Positions 46,860-58,335 of a stretch of DNA of 64,000 nucleotides are shown here, in pieces. The stretch spans positions 4,526,001 through 4,590,000 of the forward strand of contig CM075102.1 of NCBI GenBank assembly GCA_037576195.1. The letters run 5' to 3'. The number at the start of each line of letters is the position of its first letter. Position 1 is the first letter of the stretch. Source of the DNA: Phytoseiulus persimilis (taxonomy: Eukaryota > Arthropoda > Arachnida > Mesostigmata > Phytoseiidae). A model generated the notes under the pieces. It saw only the letters and a program-made list of their open reading frames with translations, had not been told where the DNA came from and made no database searches. The translations under genes and the position numbers were made by a program.

Positions 46860-49800
46860 ATGCGGCCATGTCCACCACAGGTAGTCTTTCCGTCATTGCA
46901 TGTTTTCAGTCTTGACTTCGGGAGCGTTTCCTACTCCTGAGATCCATCTCGGCTCCCCAATATTCTCATTCGAATGAATCTGTCAAGAAGCGCGGCAAGT
47001 GGTCGGCTCCATATGTGAAACGTTCATCCGTTCCCGATCGCTCCCGTGGACAGAACGATTATGGTATTGTTCATCGAAACTCATTGTCCTAATATTCCTG
47101 CAGCCACCCGCATTGATGGCCGATGCTAAAAACGATGCTTCTCACCGCGTGGCTTCGTTTTTTTCCCGATGAGGAATCTCACGATTCAGCGATCTTTGCC
47201 TCCCTTGGAAGATCGGTTCGACACGGCTGGCGACAAAGCTGGGGACGAGATCGAGGAAGTCACTCTCAGACACAGATTTTCGCGGTGAAGGCTCCCGCCT
47301 CGTTGGATTTCGCGAGAGGATCGGAACCCCCTGGTCTCTGTTGAGAGTCCTGCGTCGCAAATCCCATCGCGAGCAGATCAGCGATATTCCGAACCGAATT
47401 CGGAACAGGGATGTCGCGAACAAGATCGTATGTCCCAGGGCACGCAACGCCTGCGAAACTCTCCATCATGGCACGGAATCAAGGATCGGAGCGAGACTTG
47501 CAGGACTCAGGTAAAAACAAACTCGAGCCCGGGTCTCCAAGCGCATAGGTGTCGAGTGCAGTCGCTGTGGATGGGTTCCCGCAGCGGAGAAGAGAGACTC
47601 TTCTTCTCATGAGCCATCCACTTTCTGTGTTAAAAAGCCATCAGCAACATTCATAATTCAAGATAAAGACAGCTCCGCCGGCCCATAGGCCGACTAGAAG
47701 GCTCTTTCAGACTGTGTTCTGGCGGCAACGCTGGTCGACGAAAGTTGCCTAAAAATAGTCGTTGTCCCTTTGCGCAGGAATGCACCCGAAATCTAAGTGG
47801 TGTCGACGCCTCGCCGTCTTATAAAGGGACAACTGATTCAGTACCGAATCGGCCGCTTCGAGAGTGAGCTCAAACACGAGGTCTGGAAAACAAAGGCAAA
47901 ACCCTCCCATTCTCTTTCCGAAAGCATTCCATCAAGTGGCTACCGCTGGCGGCCGAGATTCGCCCATTGTTTTACTCTGGACGGATGGATGACGACCAAC
48001 TGAATGAGTGCCCGGCAACCGACTGGTGACGTTCGTGTACTGTATCGGAGCGCAGATTCCGCAAATCTCCGAAGGCGGCAACCTATCTCCACAACTCTTT
48101 TTCAGACAATCAAGGAACTGACTCCGGCCAGAAAGAATCTGCAGCCTCGGAGCCACACTTTTCGGAAAGGCGGGAAGGTAGCTCTCCGGAGGAGTTCTTC
48201 CCGAAGCTTGTCATGATCATAGGTCGAAGTACACAGGCGAAATCTCCCATTGTCAACCCACGGGCGAACGAACGGTACTAGACACGGCACGCAAGCAAAC
48301 TGAAAAACAACCTCCTATTCGCTGACCTAGGGCTTCTTTTCCCTGGATGCTATTGTGAGCCGTGGTCTTAATCGCTTGCGAAACGCCTATTGTATTCCGG
48401 GCAGTAGAAGAGCTCAGCGCTGGTGATGCTAAACCCGAACATTCAGTATGCCTACGACGACGGTGAAAACAACATAACACTCGCCGCAGCTGAAACCAAT
48501 GCTACCGAACACATTGACACCGAGAAGGCGGCGGCTCGTCCCCGACTCTGCGAAAGGGAAGCGTTTCCGATGAACGAATGGAATCCGAGTTCTAGTCACC
48601 ATCACGTTGATGGCTCGCGCATCTCAAGACGCCCAGTCATCGTATGATTATGTCTTCTTGAAAACCCACATACTGCTTGGAAGAACGCGCCTCAATAATA
48701 AGTTCGGGATGCCTCCCGTGGCAGTACAGAGCGTGAGTCCGAGAGAAATTTCCAGGCATGCTTGAGCTTGGCGGTCCGAGGCGGTTCTTGAACTTCGCTT
48801 CCTCACTTTCCGGAGTCCTTAAGTGGGTTCAGACTCCCGGAAAACTTGTGGAATCGCTCGGTGATTCCGAGAGGCGGGGCTAATCACTGGCAGATATCAA
48901 CGGCGAAGATCCCCCCCATACAATCCGGAGAAAATGTACAGTACGGACTCGATTGTTTCAACCAATCGATGCAAAAAATGGTTGGAATTATAGAATGTTG
49001 AGGAGATGGGGCGTTCACTATAATTGAAGTTGGAATAATCGAGGTTTAAATCCCATTTGTTGGAAGAATCCGGGGTGTACTGGAATCGTTACGTCGTTCT
49101 CATCCTATCCTCAGACACAAACGGTTCGCGAGGTCGGTGCCTCGGCTGCCGGAAGAGAACTTTGCGCAAGTGGCTCAACACGCAGTGGATCGCTCAACTC
49201 GCTGACGAATAATAAGCCAGCTCTCCGGAGGAGGAGAAGACCTCACAAAGGAGGAGGAGATGGACAGTGAGGAAGATGGAGTTTCTCCGAAATGAACCGA
49301 GTCCCACAGGATTCATCGGTCGAAAGTTTCTCTGAGAGAACGCTTAAGAATTTCCCAATCATCCCTGAGCAGTCTGGTCCCGCGCGGCTTTAGATTCCAA
49401 CTGTTGCGAGCTAATCATCATTCCGCCGAGAAGCTTTCTCCGCAACACCTCCGAGCGCCTGCATCCCGCGAAGACTTCGTCGGGTGGCGCCATCTTCGAA
49501 TGGATTCGAGCTCGCGGTGCGATGGTCATTCGGGGCATCGCCGGAAAAAAAAAACCTCCCGCGGTTCTCATCATCGCTCTTGGCGTGACAACTTCGTTAC
49601 ATGGATGTGCATGACCAGTGATCAGCTACGTAGTGGTCAACGTGAGTCGGGTGTTTTCTGACCCTTCTTATTTTTCTCATTTCTCGCTGAAAAGCTGGAA
49701 GGATGACGCATCTTTTCTCCTTTTTTCCGTCAATCGGTCGAGGGTTAGACCTTCTAGAGCCGTCCGGAAACTCTTTCTGTGGGCCTGTTTCGGAAAATCG

Positions 49801-50600
49801 CTCGAGGAACGTCTCAAGTCAACCGATCGAGTTCGAATCGGGCTCATCGGGAAATGATGCCACAGATTCTCTGAACAAAAGGCGAGAAGTGGTCCAGAGC
49901 TTGTAACTGGCGACCGATCTCATCAACCTCGCAAATATCACTGATCTGTTGACAGAACCCCGTCCTCGATTCAATCGATCCGTATCTCCTCCGGGAAGCC
50001 GAATTAGAAAATGTTTCCGATAGCGAGAAGTTTTCAGATTGGGACAAAATACCCGAGTGAGGAGTTGCCGTTTCGATCTGACCACTTTTTCTCTCGCCCG
50101 ATAATAATCGACCGCTTCCATTTCTCCGTCCTGAAAGGAAAATCGGAATGAGCTCGATTCTTGACCGATCGACGCAAATGGAGGGGGGAGAGATGCTCTC
50201 TCCTTTCAGCCATCGATCGCAGAGGAAGAAACTTGAATGGGACAATTTTTCAACCTGGTATTAGGCGGAAGAAGGAAGAGTGAGAAAGAAGTACTCGCTA
50301 CATAGGTTTTGACCCTACAGTGGAGAACTAAAACCTGAAATCGAGGATTGGTTTGGAAACCAGCTCCCACTCACCTGCGAGCTCTGTCCGTGGACTCAGT
50401 GGCGGTGAGGAAATTCCGTGCCACACATATGCAAATTCAATTGTGAAAGACCGATCGATGGGAGCTGTTAATCCACCATCTGTAGCTGCGCCGAGGGAAG
50501 CCGCGTACCCAAGCGGGAAGCACCTCCATCAAACGGGCTGACGTTGGGGTTAAGTGTTCTTTAATAGCATTCACCGTTAATAGGCCCCTGTTTGCGGTGG
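46860..50600. other. No gene recognised
   Basis: Frames are short (up to 133 codons, minus 49844-50245) and unremarkable. One minus-strand frame (47266-47469) is mildly coding-like but unidentified. No repeat or RNA gene was seen. Confidence 0.45.
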
Positions 50601-50605
50601 TGGTT

Positions 50606-50620
50606 GGCGGCGGCGGCGGC
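50606..50620. repeat. (GGC)5 microsatellite
   Basis: Five GGC units followed by AGTAGCAG. Confidence 0.85.
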
Positions 50621-51080
50621 AGTAGCAGAGTCGGAGAGAAGTTCCAATTAGAAGCTCCCGCTTTAAAAATCTTATTTTGAGCACATCCAGCGAAGCACGG
50701 ATCGTGCGGTTCGTTCGCCAGTCCCGTTGTGAGGAGAGAAAGCCCGCCTGAGACCGGAGGACAAGGATTCGGAAAGAAAGCTGGAAATCCCCCGAACACT
50801 GTATGGGACGAGCTATCGGTCGAGCGCTCCGTCAATTTTCATTAGAGTTGATCAAGTTGTCGTCTCGGCTCTTCATGAGCAAAATTCTACCGCGTTCCGG
50901 CGGAAATGTAACCGAGATACGCGACCAAGTCTGGCTCGAACGACGGAGTTAGAACCCGACTCTTGGAAACAGAAAAAGCGGAATCTGGGAAGGACGAGAA
51001 ACAGGGTGTCCGGCCAGGGTTCCCTAGGCTCGATCGGCAGCGGCTGTTCGGGACGCTCTTGCTCAGTTTCGGTTTGCCGT

Positions 51081-51101
51081 TTCATTCATTCATTCATTCA
51101 T
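51081..51101. repeat. (TTCA)5 microsatellite
   Basis: Five uninterrupted TTCA units. Confidence 0.92.
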
Positions 51102-52729
51102 CCAAATTAATGGTGCGGCCTTAATGAAGGAAGGTGGCCTGTTTCACTGCCGCGGTGCTTTTACTCCGCTTGACCGCAAGCGGGACTCGAACTTCGGCCG
51201 GCGAATCAGCGGGAACAAAGGCTCCTACCCCGCCTCAGTGCCACTTCGTTCCTTCAAATTGTTCGCTCATCCATTCGTAGTTACTTTCGAATGAGGTATC
51301 CTCGACACACGCGATGACGAAGACGAACAATCGCGCGCACCTTCCGAACGAACTTCCTTCCCGTCTGATCCGTCACGTCTGTTCTGTCTCCCGCGAACTC
51401 CGAATCTAATCCCAACGCGAGCACCTCCTTCTCTCACGACGAATTCATCATGATTTCCATCAAAAACGTGGGTCGCCGCGAGTCCATCGGTACCTACCCC
51501 TCATTTTCCGAGACTCCGCCAAATTTTTACGGAGTCAGGCACTGGTCTTGAGCTATTTGTCAGACATCGGGGTTCAAATCTCAACCTCAAACCTCAAATC
51601 CTGAACCCGTTCTCTGTCACGGGCCAGTCATCGGCGTGAGGCATAAAGATGCCGAGATGTGCTGCTCGAGGTCATCAACCGACCCGACGAGCTCCAGATT
51701 TGAAGTCAACTGGGCGCAGGATCATGCACAGGAGGCGGACCGGGTCACCGAATCGCATCCTGGATGGATGCTGCATCTCGGTCGGACAGAAGTAAGTGTA
51801 GTATCGCAAACGGCAGATTGTCCGAGTGACCGACCAGATGTAAGCTCAATGTTACGTGAAACGGAGTCTCCGTACACAGTTGAACAAATCTAAAACGAAG
51901 TGCTGAAAGAATGTTCCCAGAAATAACTTGAGCGGAATGCGTTTAGCCCAATGATAGATCAAGTCTCCCTGGGATACTTTGGCCGGTCCAGCCAGACAGC
52001 GGGTCTTTTTCGCCGCCGTTTTTCTCTCTTCGTTTTCTCTTTTTTTCTTTTTGACAATTTCGACCATTCTCTCAGAGCTTAGCTGATGTGATCTGCTCGC
52101 GAACAAGCATTGTCTGAATTCTTTCTGCGTCCCCGGTAGTCCGACCCCGACGACATCGACGAAGCCGACGACCTACGTCTACGGATCTCCAACAGTGAGG
52201 TCGCCCTGTCTGATGGCGATCGATTTAAAGAGCGTTTCGCCGCTCGGAACGATGACAGTCGGGGAGGTCCTCTCGCAAGTTCACTCATCGAGCCGTATCC
52301 AGTAAAAATGAGCTGGGCATGCTTCCGACTGTTAGAGATTATATCGGGGAATGGAGGAACAAAGCTTTCAGATCTTCATTCAGCGACAGGGTCTGTTTTT
52401 TGCCCGTTTTCCCCTCGGAAATCGGCGATTCCAGTCGAGAGACGGCCTCTGAAGAATCAATCAAAAACATCCCCGTTTCGGCTGGGATGGCTTGTTCGAG
52501 CCTCCGAAGTAGCGCGAAGCAACCGAGAGGGCCAATCAAGAATCGAATCTTTGCTCTGGAGACTCCGTTTCCCTAGAACTTTGTTATTTCTGCGATTTCA
52601 GGCTGATTGGAGCCACTGTGTGAGGCAGAAAACGAATAGAGTCTATCGGGAACTCCATGAGAATCGACAGAGGAGAGTAAACATGACTGTTTTTTTCATC
52701 GAGATATTTTTGCCGCCTGTACGGGAGTG

Positions 52730-53095
52730 AATATCGATTGTCTCACAGTATAAACGGTTTTCTGATACGCTCGAATATTCAGAATACGCACGGTCGTATA
52801 ATGTGATTTCCGAAGAATTTCGCGAATTCGGTACTACGCGGAGCCGAGATGCATATCGCCCGGTTCCGCCGAAAGAACGCGAAGACATTAAGATCTTTCA
52901 GCATGAACAGTGGCGTTGGCCGATAGATAGAGAGGAAACGAAAAGAAGAGATCAGGGCGTCGGATAAGGTGCCAAGCACAAATATACGACCTACGAATGC
53001 GTCGGCCATGACGGGACCCACTCGCACACAAGTCGAAGCCAGGCCGAAGTCAAAACTCTCACCAGAATTCCTGGGAGTTTATTTACGTCCGTCCG
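52730..53095 (+). pseudogene. Coding-like frame interrupted by one stop, unknown
   Basis: A single frame reads 78 codons from after a TGA (52726-52728) to TAA (52965-52967), then continues in the same phase for another 43 codons. The upstream part is very charged, with segments such as SEEFREFGTTRSRDAYR and KIFQHEQWRWPIDREE; the downstream part contains KYTTYECVGHDGTHSH. Both halves look coding-like in codon pattern, as if one reading frame had gained a stop. The sequence is rich in CGAA words, which can create such peptides by chance. No homologue is recognised; a decayed transposon gene is possible. Confidence 0.25.
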
Positions 53096-53621
53096 CTGAG
53101 GATAAATTCAGATTTGTGGAACGGTCGGAAAGCGTCTTGTTTTCCTCTATTCTATCCTCATTGCATCCGATAACATCCCATGGATTTTCCGCACTGTTTG
53201 CAGCTCCGTACGCTCTGAGAGTTCATCAACTATACTGGGGCTCCGATGCGGGCTGAGAACCGCGGTGATTGCGTGACAGGTATCGGATGCTCAGAAGTGA
53301 TCTGAGGTGGAAACGGAGTACCCAGAATTCCCACCCAGTCCCACGCTTCGCTAGAATCCACCCGGACCTCATGCTCACTCCGGGAAACCAGACGACCCTG
53401 GAGAAACAAATGGCAGGTCGAATTCTAAGCCGCAAAGTCATATCTTCCTCGGATTTTTGAGGTTATTGACGAATCTTGGGAGCTTCGAGGACGTTTGCCG
53501 AAACTGGGGGGTGAAGATCACCGTCATGCTTTCCGGAAATATTCCGAAGCTCCTTCGCTCCATTATCCGATCAACGAAATGAGCATCCCAGCCCACGTGG
53601 CAGACATGAATCCTAAAAGCT

Positions 53622-53875
53622 CCCTCTGGCCTCCTTTGGCTGTGGTCCCGCACAGGCAAGGTACAGATTCCTACCGATCAGCCATTTCGTCGACCGATTC
53701 TTTCCATGGTCACCTGCTGTCCAGGACTCCTTCGTGATGTACCCTGCCGAATTTTCGGCTCACGACGAGCTCCAAGGCCGATATAATGACATGACTGCTT
53801 ACATTCACTACACGAGAGTCCCGAAGAGCGATTCTCCTCTTTCCAAATCAGCGGTAGAAATCTTGATCGCGCGGT
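53622..53875 (+). pseudogene. Coding-like frame without start codon, unknown
   Basis: This 84-codon frame, open from a TAA upstream, encodes segments such as SHFVDRFFPWSPAVQDSFVM and PAEFSAHDELQGRYNDM. It is rich in aromatic residues and not low-complexity. It overlaps another plus-strand frame in a different phase (53495-53737) that is also plausible. Together with 52730-53095 and 54178-54567 it forms a 1.8-kb run of coding-like plus-strand segments in changing phases, the pattern expected of a dead gene or transposon, or of several small exons. Confidence 0.22.
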
Positions 53876-54177
53876 GAAAGAACAGATACTGGACCTACTT
53901 CTCTCAACGGCTCGAGAGCCCAAAATCATTTTTTGTCGAGCTGGCGTTAATCCAATCGGTCTCCTTCCCAACTTTTGATCCATCCATGAGAGCGGAGCAC
54001 CAAGCGCGCAGATGCTCTTCCGAGGGATACACGGGTCTGTTTGTCAATCGCTGGATAGCTCGGAAGCCAAATGGTTGAAAGTGTATGTTAACAGATATAT
54101 GATTGTTCGGAGCTCGATGAATCGCGATGAGATGAAACCCTGTGATAAGATAACTTTTTTTCAGAAGATTCTGCGGG

Positions 54178-54567
54178 ATGATGTTTCCTAGCTACGAGTG
54201 TCAACCGCAGCAGGGACGAGCGTTTACGATGCCAGCTCTCAGAACGGATCGGAAAGACAACTTTGAGTCGGATCTTGAATTCGTTACCCCGGTAACATTA
54301 GACCGAGATCATAAAGTAAGAATGCGGAGCGAAATCGTCCAGACACGAGGATTCGTTGAAATGGACGAAGTGCTGCTCTTAGCGAAGATTCCTGCTAAAA
54401 GCATCACTGCGTGGCGACCCCAGCCAAGCGCGAATGGGTCGCAGTTTCGCAAAAAAATCTCATGTGGCGTCCTCTACACGCTGCATAATTTGATCAACGG
54501 GATCTGTTTCAAAAAGGAGACTGAAAAGATGTATGGTGTCGCATCTCAGGAAACAGACCACCCCTGA
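54178..54567 (+). CDS. 129-codon open frame, unknown product
   Basis: The frame starts at ATG and has a balanced composition, with segments such as NFESDLEFVTPVTLDRDHKV and GFVEMDEVLLLAKIPAKS, and it ends in a charged tail. It lies downstream of two other coding-like segments on the same strand. No domain is recognised, and length is within chance expectation. Confidence 0.25.
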   Translation: MMFPSYECQPQQGRAFTMPALRTDRKDNFESDLEFVTPVTLDRDHKVRMRSEIVQTRGFVEMDEVLLLAKIPAKSITAWRPQPSANGSQFRKKISCGVLYTLHNLINGICFKKETEKMYGVASQETDHP

Positions 54568-56327
54568 TCAGGACAACAGAGGACTTCCACTGAGCCTGTC
54601 AAAAAAATGGAGAAGACGGACACGCAATGCTACGGATGAAATAATTCATTGGAGAGAGAAAGTGATGGGAGAAGGAGAGGAGGAGGAATAGAGGAAAGAT
54701 ACTTGTTCCAGAATCAGCAGTGACGATTTCGAGAGCGATTTTCGTGTTGCCATCCGAGCGAGCGCTTGTCGGAGCTGTCGCAAATAGAGTCGTAACGACA
54801 CATTTGCTTCAATTGTTACAAGCTGACGCAAGGTTGTTCCTGCGACGAGTGGTCGTATGGGTCCCAGCTCGTACGATACCTCGGAAGTCTGTCGGGTTGT
54901 TGTGAGTTTGTAAAGTTCGAACTATCGTGCATGTGCTTCCAACCTGAACGAAGAAAAAAAAACTCGAGCTCGCTCTTTGGAGTTCTCCCGAGTCATTGAA
55001 ACACTTCCCCTGAGTAGAGCTGAGAATCATCGGAGCTTGGAATTCGGAAATCGCGCGAACTTTATTTCGCTCTTGATAATATACGGCGAACGGCGCGGGC
55101 GCTGGTTTTCGTCTTCCGAGAGCAATTTGCATTATGAGAATCACACGAAGAAGCTTTCCCGCCCAACTGCCCGCCTCGCCGTACATCCGACTGTTCTCCC
55201 GCGAGCTCTCGCAAACACCCGCTAAGGAGAAAGGGGGAGAAACGAGTTTGATCTCCGATATTGGCTTCCTCCAGGTTCCTGCTCTCCAAGGCGCCCTCGC
55301 GATTCCTTGAGTTTGTTCTTCTCTATTTCTTCCTCGTAGTTCGTTTCTCTCCATACTCCTAAAACAGCAATACTTCTCACTATGTTCTGTGAGTGCCCCA
55401 GGTAGTGGCCTTCAAACTCAGAGTCTCAACGCCAGAAGCAACCCGCCATTCCGAACCCCGCCATTCTCGTGGAGAAGAGAATCTACCCAGGGATCTGTAA
55501 AAAGTGGGAGAGTCTCAAACTTTGATGAAATAATTATTGAAGTGACTTCGAGGAGACTCGTGCACCATACAAAACCTCGTCGATAGGAGCGACTCCGAGA
55601 TCCCCATGCGGTGCAAACAGATCGATTTCGATTGTCATCTTGGAATGCCGAGGCGCGTGACACCGAGCGGGAAATTCCTCCAATATGGGCAAATCAGACC
55701 CGATTCCGACTCTGATCAATCCGAGTCGCGGAAGACTCCAGCTGTCCATCCGGCATCGACGAATTCACGAAGCGATCATCGAATACATGCCTCGTTGTCA
55801 TCATCGACTTCACGCCTAGCGACCGAGCCTCGGCCCCTTGTTGCTCCGCCGGAGCGCCAGGCTCGGGGTCGTTGTTGCTGCTTCTGCTGTCGTTCGGCTC
55901 CATGCCATATTGTGTTGGCGCAGAAAAAACCGGTGGCGGGGGGCCCTAACAAGCGTGAGCACTGTTGAGTTCCGCCATTGCGAAATTGCAGCCGAGCCCG
56001 TCTGTGCGGTGGCGTCGTGCAAAGTGTTCTTTTTTCCTCTTCCACATGATGTGGCCGCGAGCCGTCCTGCCGCTCGGCTGGCGTCCTGTTTCAGAACGCG
56101 GTTCCAGCTCACCCGTGGAGAGCGTTATTAAGGACGTCGGGGAGGCCCGGCGATGACTGTGCCCCAGCCTGCAACCCGTTCGCCGCTCGGCCCGGCCAGC
56201 TCGGCTTAGCATGTTCGGGCAAGTCCTTGGTGAAGCTGTTTTGAGAGAGGAGGAGCATTTTCGTATCTCCGGCAAAGCCCTATACTATTTGCCGATGTTC
56301 AAGTCCCACTGACAACACCAACATCAA

Positions 56328-56346
56328 CGACGACGACGACGACGAC
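56328..56346. repeat. (CGA)6 microsatellite
   Basis: Six CGA units followed by CAACAACG; it creates an arginine/serine run in the minus-strand frame. Confidence 0.9.
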
Positions 56347-57429
56347 AACAACGAAAAGAGGCACGATAACGGATTAAAAGCCGCCGCTGGCTCTCCTTCT
56401 GCTTCTTGACATCTGTGTAGAGCTGATAAGGAAAGGGACGAACTGACGGACGAACCCACTTGGAATCGCAGCGTTGGGCGTCGTTGGCTGCTTCCCACTG
56501 ATGCTGGAGGAGACCGGGAGCGGCTTTGCAGGGACTGTGAAGGGGCGCAAGGGACAACAGTGAGCTCTCAGTGTGGCCGACTGTCGACTCGGGTAGCTGC
56601 ATTGGTAGCCAATCGCCTCGAGGGGTTTGCCGGTGGTATCTCGTTGCTCTATCTGGCTTGCTCTCAGAGAGGCGGATTAACGCTAATCCACAACGCAAAT
56701 GGAAGTTTCGGGGAACGGAGGACAGACTGGTACTCGCGCACACAAACCTACAAATATGATTCTTATCTTGCATCACTCCGATTATGAATGGCAGCAATGT
56801 TACACGAGGAGGAGGCACCAGTCGTTGGCTGCACTCGGAGTAACACAGGACATCTGCATGGTTCTGGGTGTTCGTTTGTTTGTGTGTTCGAGATAAAACG
56901 TTGGATAATGAAATGAGTTTCCAAACCGCAGAGAACATCCGAGAGTCTGGAGTGTCGCGGCACCGAGAGCGTGGGGAGGAGGGGCGTTCTCCCGCTTCGG
57001 TGACAACTGTCTGGAACAGGAATTCGATGGGGGAGTGGGGGTACGAAGGGGGGAGGGAGGGCGTTCACGCTCGTTCGCCTCTGTAAGCTGCTATCCTGTT
57101 CATCCTACTTTTTTTTTCATCAAAGCGGCCCAATAGAGAGGCGGATAGCGCAAAACACACTCGTACAACTCCCTGAACGCTATCACAGCTTCCCGACTCT
57201 AGCACTGGCTGCGAATCGTGAAAATAATCTGTTTGACATACTCCACAAACGCATCCGAGGCATGCAGCTTTGAATGTCGAGCCCCGCGTGGAATGTAGCC
57301 GCCGCGACAATGTATCATAGCATGCGCGGAAACGAGTTGTTTGCCGCGTCCGGGTTGGGACCCGGGGATGTTTCATGCGTAGAGATCGCTTTGCAGAGAG
57401 CTTTATTTTTCAGGAGCTCGGAAACTGTG

Positions 57430-58335
57430 TCAGCGTCCAGCATGGCATGGGAGTGGACCCAGAGTCGACAGTTCCACTGGAAGCTTGAGATATCGGAGGT
57501 GAGACCCATAATGCATAACGGTCGAATTCGTGGTCAAATGGCTTCCAACTATGTTTCGAGCCGAAGGCAATCCACGCGCTCTGGAAGCAGCCGTCGCATT
57601 ACTCGGGCGGCTCACCTCGGAGTGGAGGAACCGTTCGTCTTTTACTCTGGAGCTTTGAGGCAACGGTTCTGATTTCGACGGTACCATGATGCCGGTTGCG
57701 CAGACACGAAACACGACACTAGTTCCCGCTACGGATCTTGAGTCGATACATTTCCCCACAGAAAGCTGAGCTCGGAGAGAACGGAATCGTTCCTCGTTGT
57801 CATCGATCGTTGCTCGTGGAAATGTCAGGGATTTGCGGAAACATTGCCCATTCCAAGCGGTTCCAACCTTCACAGCCCAAACAACGACCCCCTGCTTCCC
57901 GACTTCATGCTGGAGTGCATATGGGCCCGGATCGTACGTCAGGTCCTGGAAGTGTACTGAGAACGTTCGGCCCGCGACCGCAGCTCTCTCCGAGTTCGGT
58001 GAGGAGCCCGTGCTCTTCTTGTAATGGGTCGTCGTGAGAGTTCGGTCCGCGCTTGGTGGTTCAGACCGTTGAGAAGGTTTGGGAATCACAAGCGTGGTAC
58101 GGAGAGCATTTGCGAGTGAAATGCCCCGAGCGCAGGGGGTGCGCGAGATGTGAACGGATGCGAGGAAACAGTTGACGATCAGGAGGGACTGCAGGGGGAG
58201 CGATTCGGAGATAGAAGCTCCAAGGAGAAGAAAGTATGGGTGAAGAGGCGTCGAGGAATTGTTTGAAGAAGCGAGCGAGACGCAACGGAATCGAGCTGTG
58301 AACGAAGCTCGAATTTTCGTGCGATTCGTTATCAA
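57430..58335 (-). CDS. 301-codon open frame, unknown product
   Basis: This is the longest uninterrupted frame in the window apart from shadows; chance would give about 0.01-0.02 such frames. Its central third (about 57830-58020) has third codon positions that are roughly 70% G or C and reads VHFQDLTYDPGPYALQHE and GVVVWAVKVGTAWNGQ. No membrane segment or domain is evident. A plus-strand frame opposite (57742-57960) also looks coding-like, so the strand is uncertain. It could be a long terminal exon, an intronless gene or a transposon relic. Confidence 0.33.
   Translation of the reverse strand: MITNRTKIRASFTARFRCVSLASSNNSSTPLHPYFLLLGASISESLPLQSLLIVNCFLASVHISRTPCARGISLANALRTTLVIPKPSQRSEPPSADRTLTTTHYKKSTGSSPNSERAAVAGRTFSVHFQDLTYDPGPYALQHEVGKQGVVVWAVKVGTAWNGQCFRKSLTFPRATIDDNEERFRSLRAQLSVGKCIDSRSVAGTSVVFRVCATGIMVPSKSEPLPQSSRVKDERFLHSEVSRPSNATAASRARGLPSARNIVGSHLTTNSTVMHYGSHLRYLKLPVELSTLGPLPCHAGR

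Noticed and set aside
51170-51200. B-box-like GTTCGAGTCCC on the minus strand
   Set aside because: The flanking bases do not form a T-stem, and no A box or acceptor stem is present, so there is no tRNA or SINE support.
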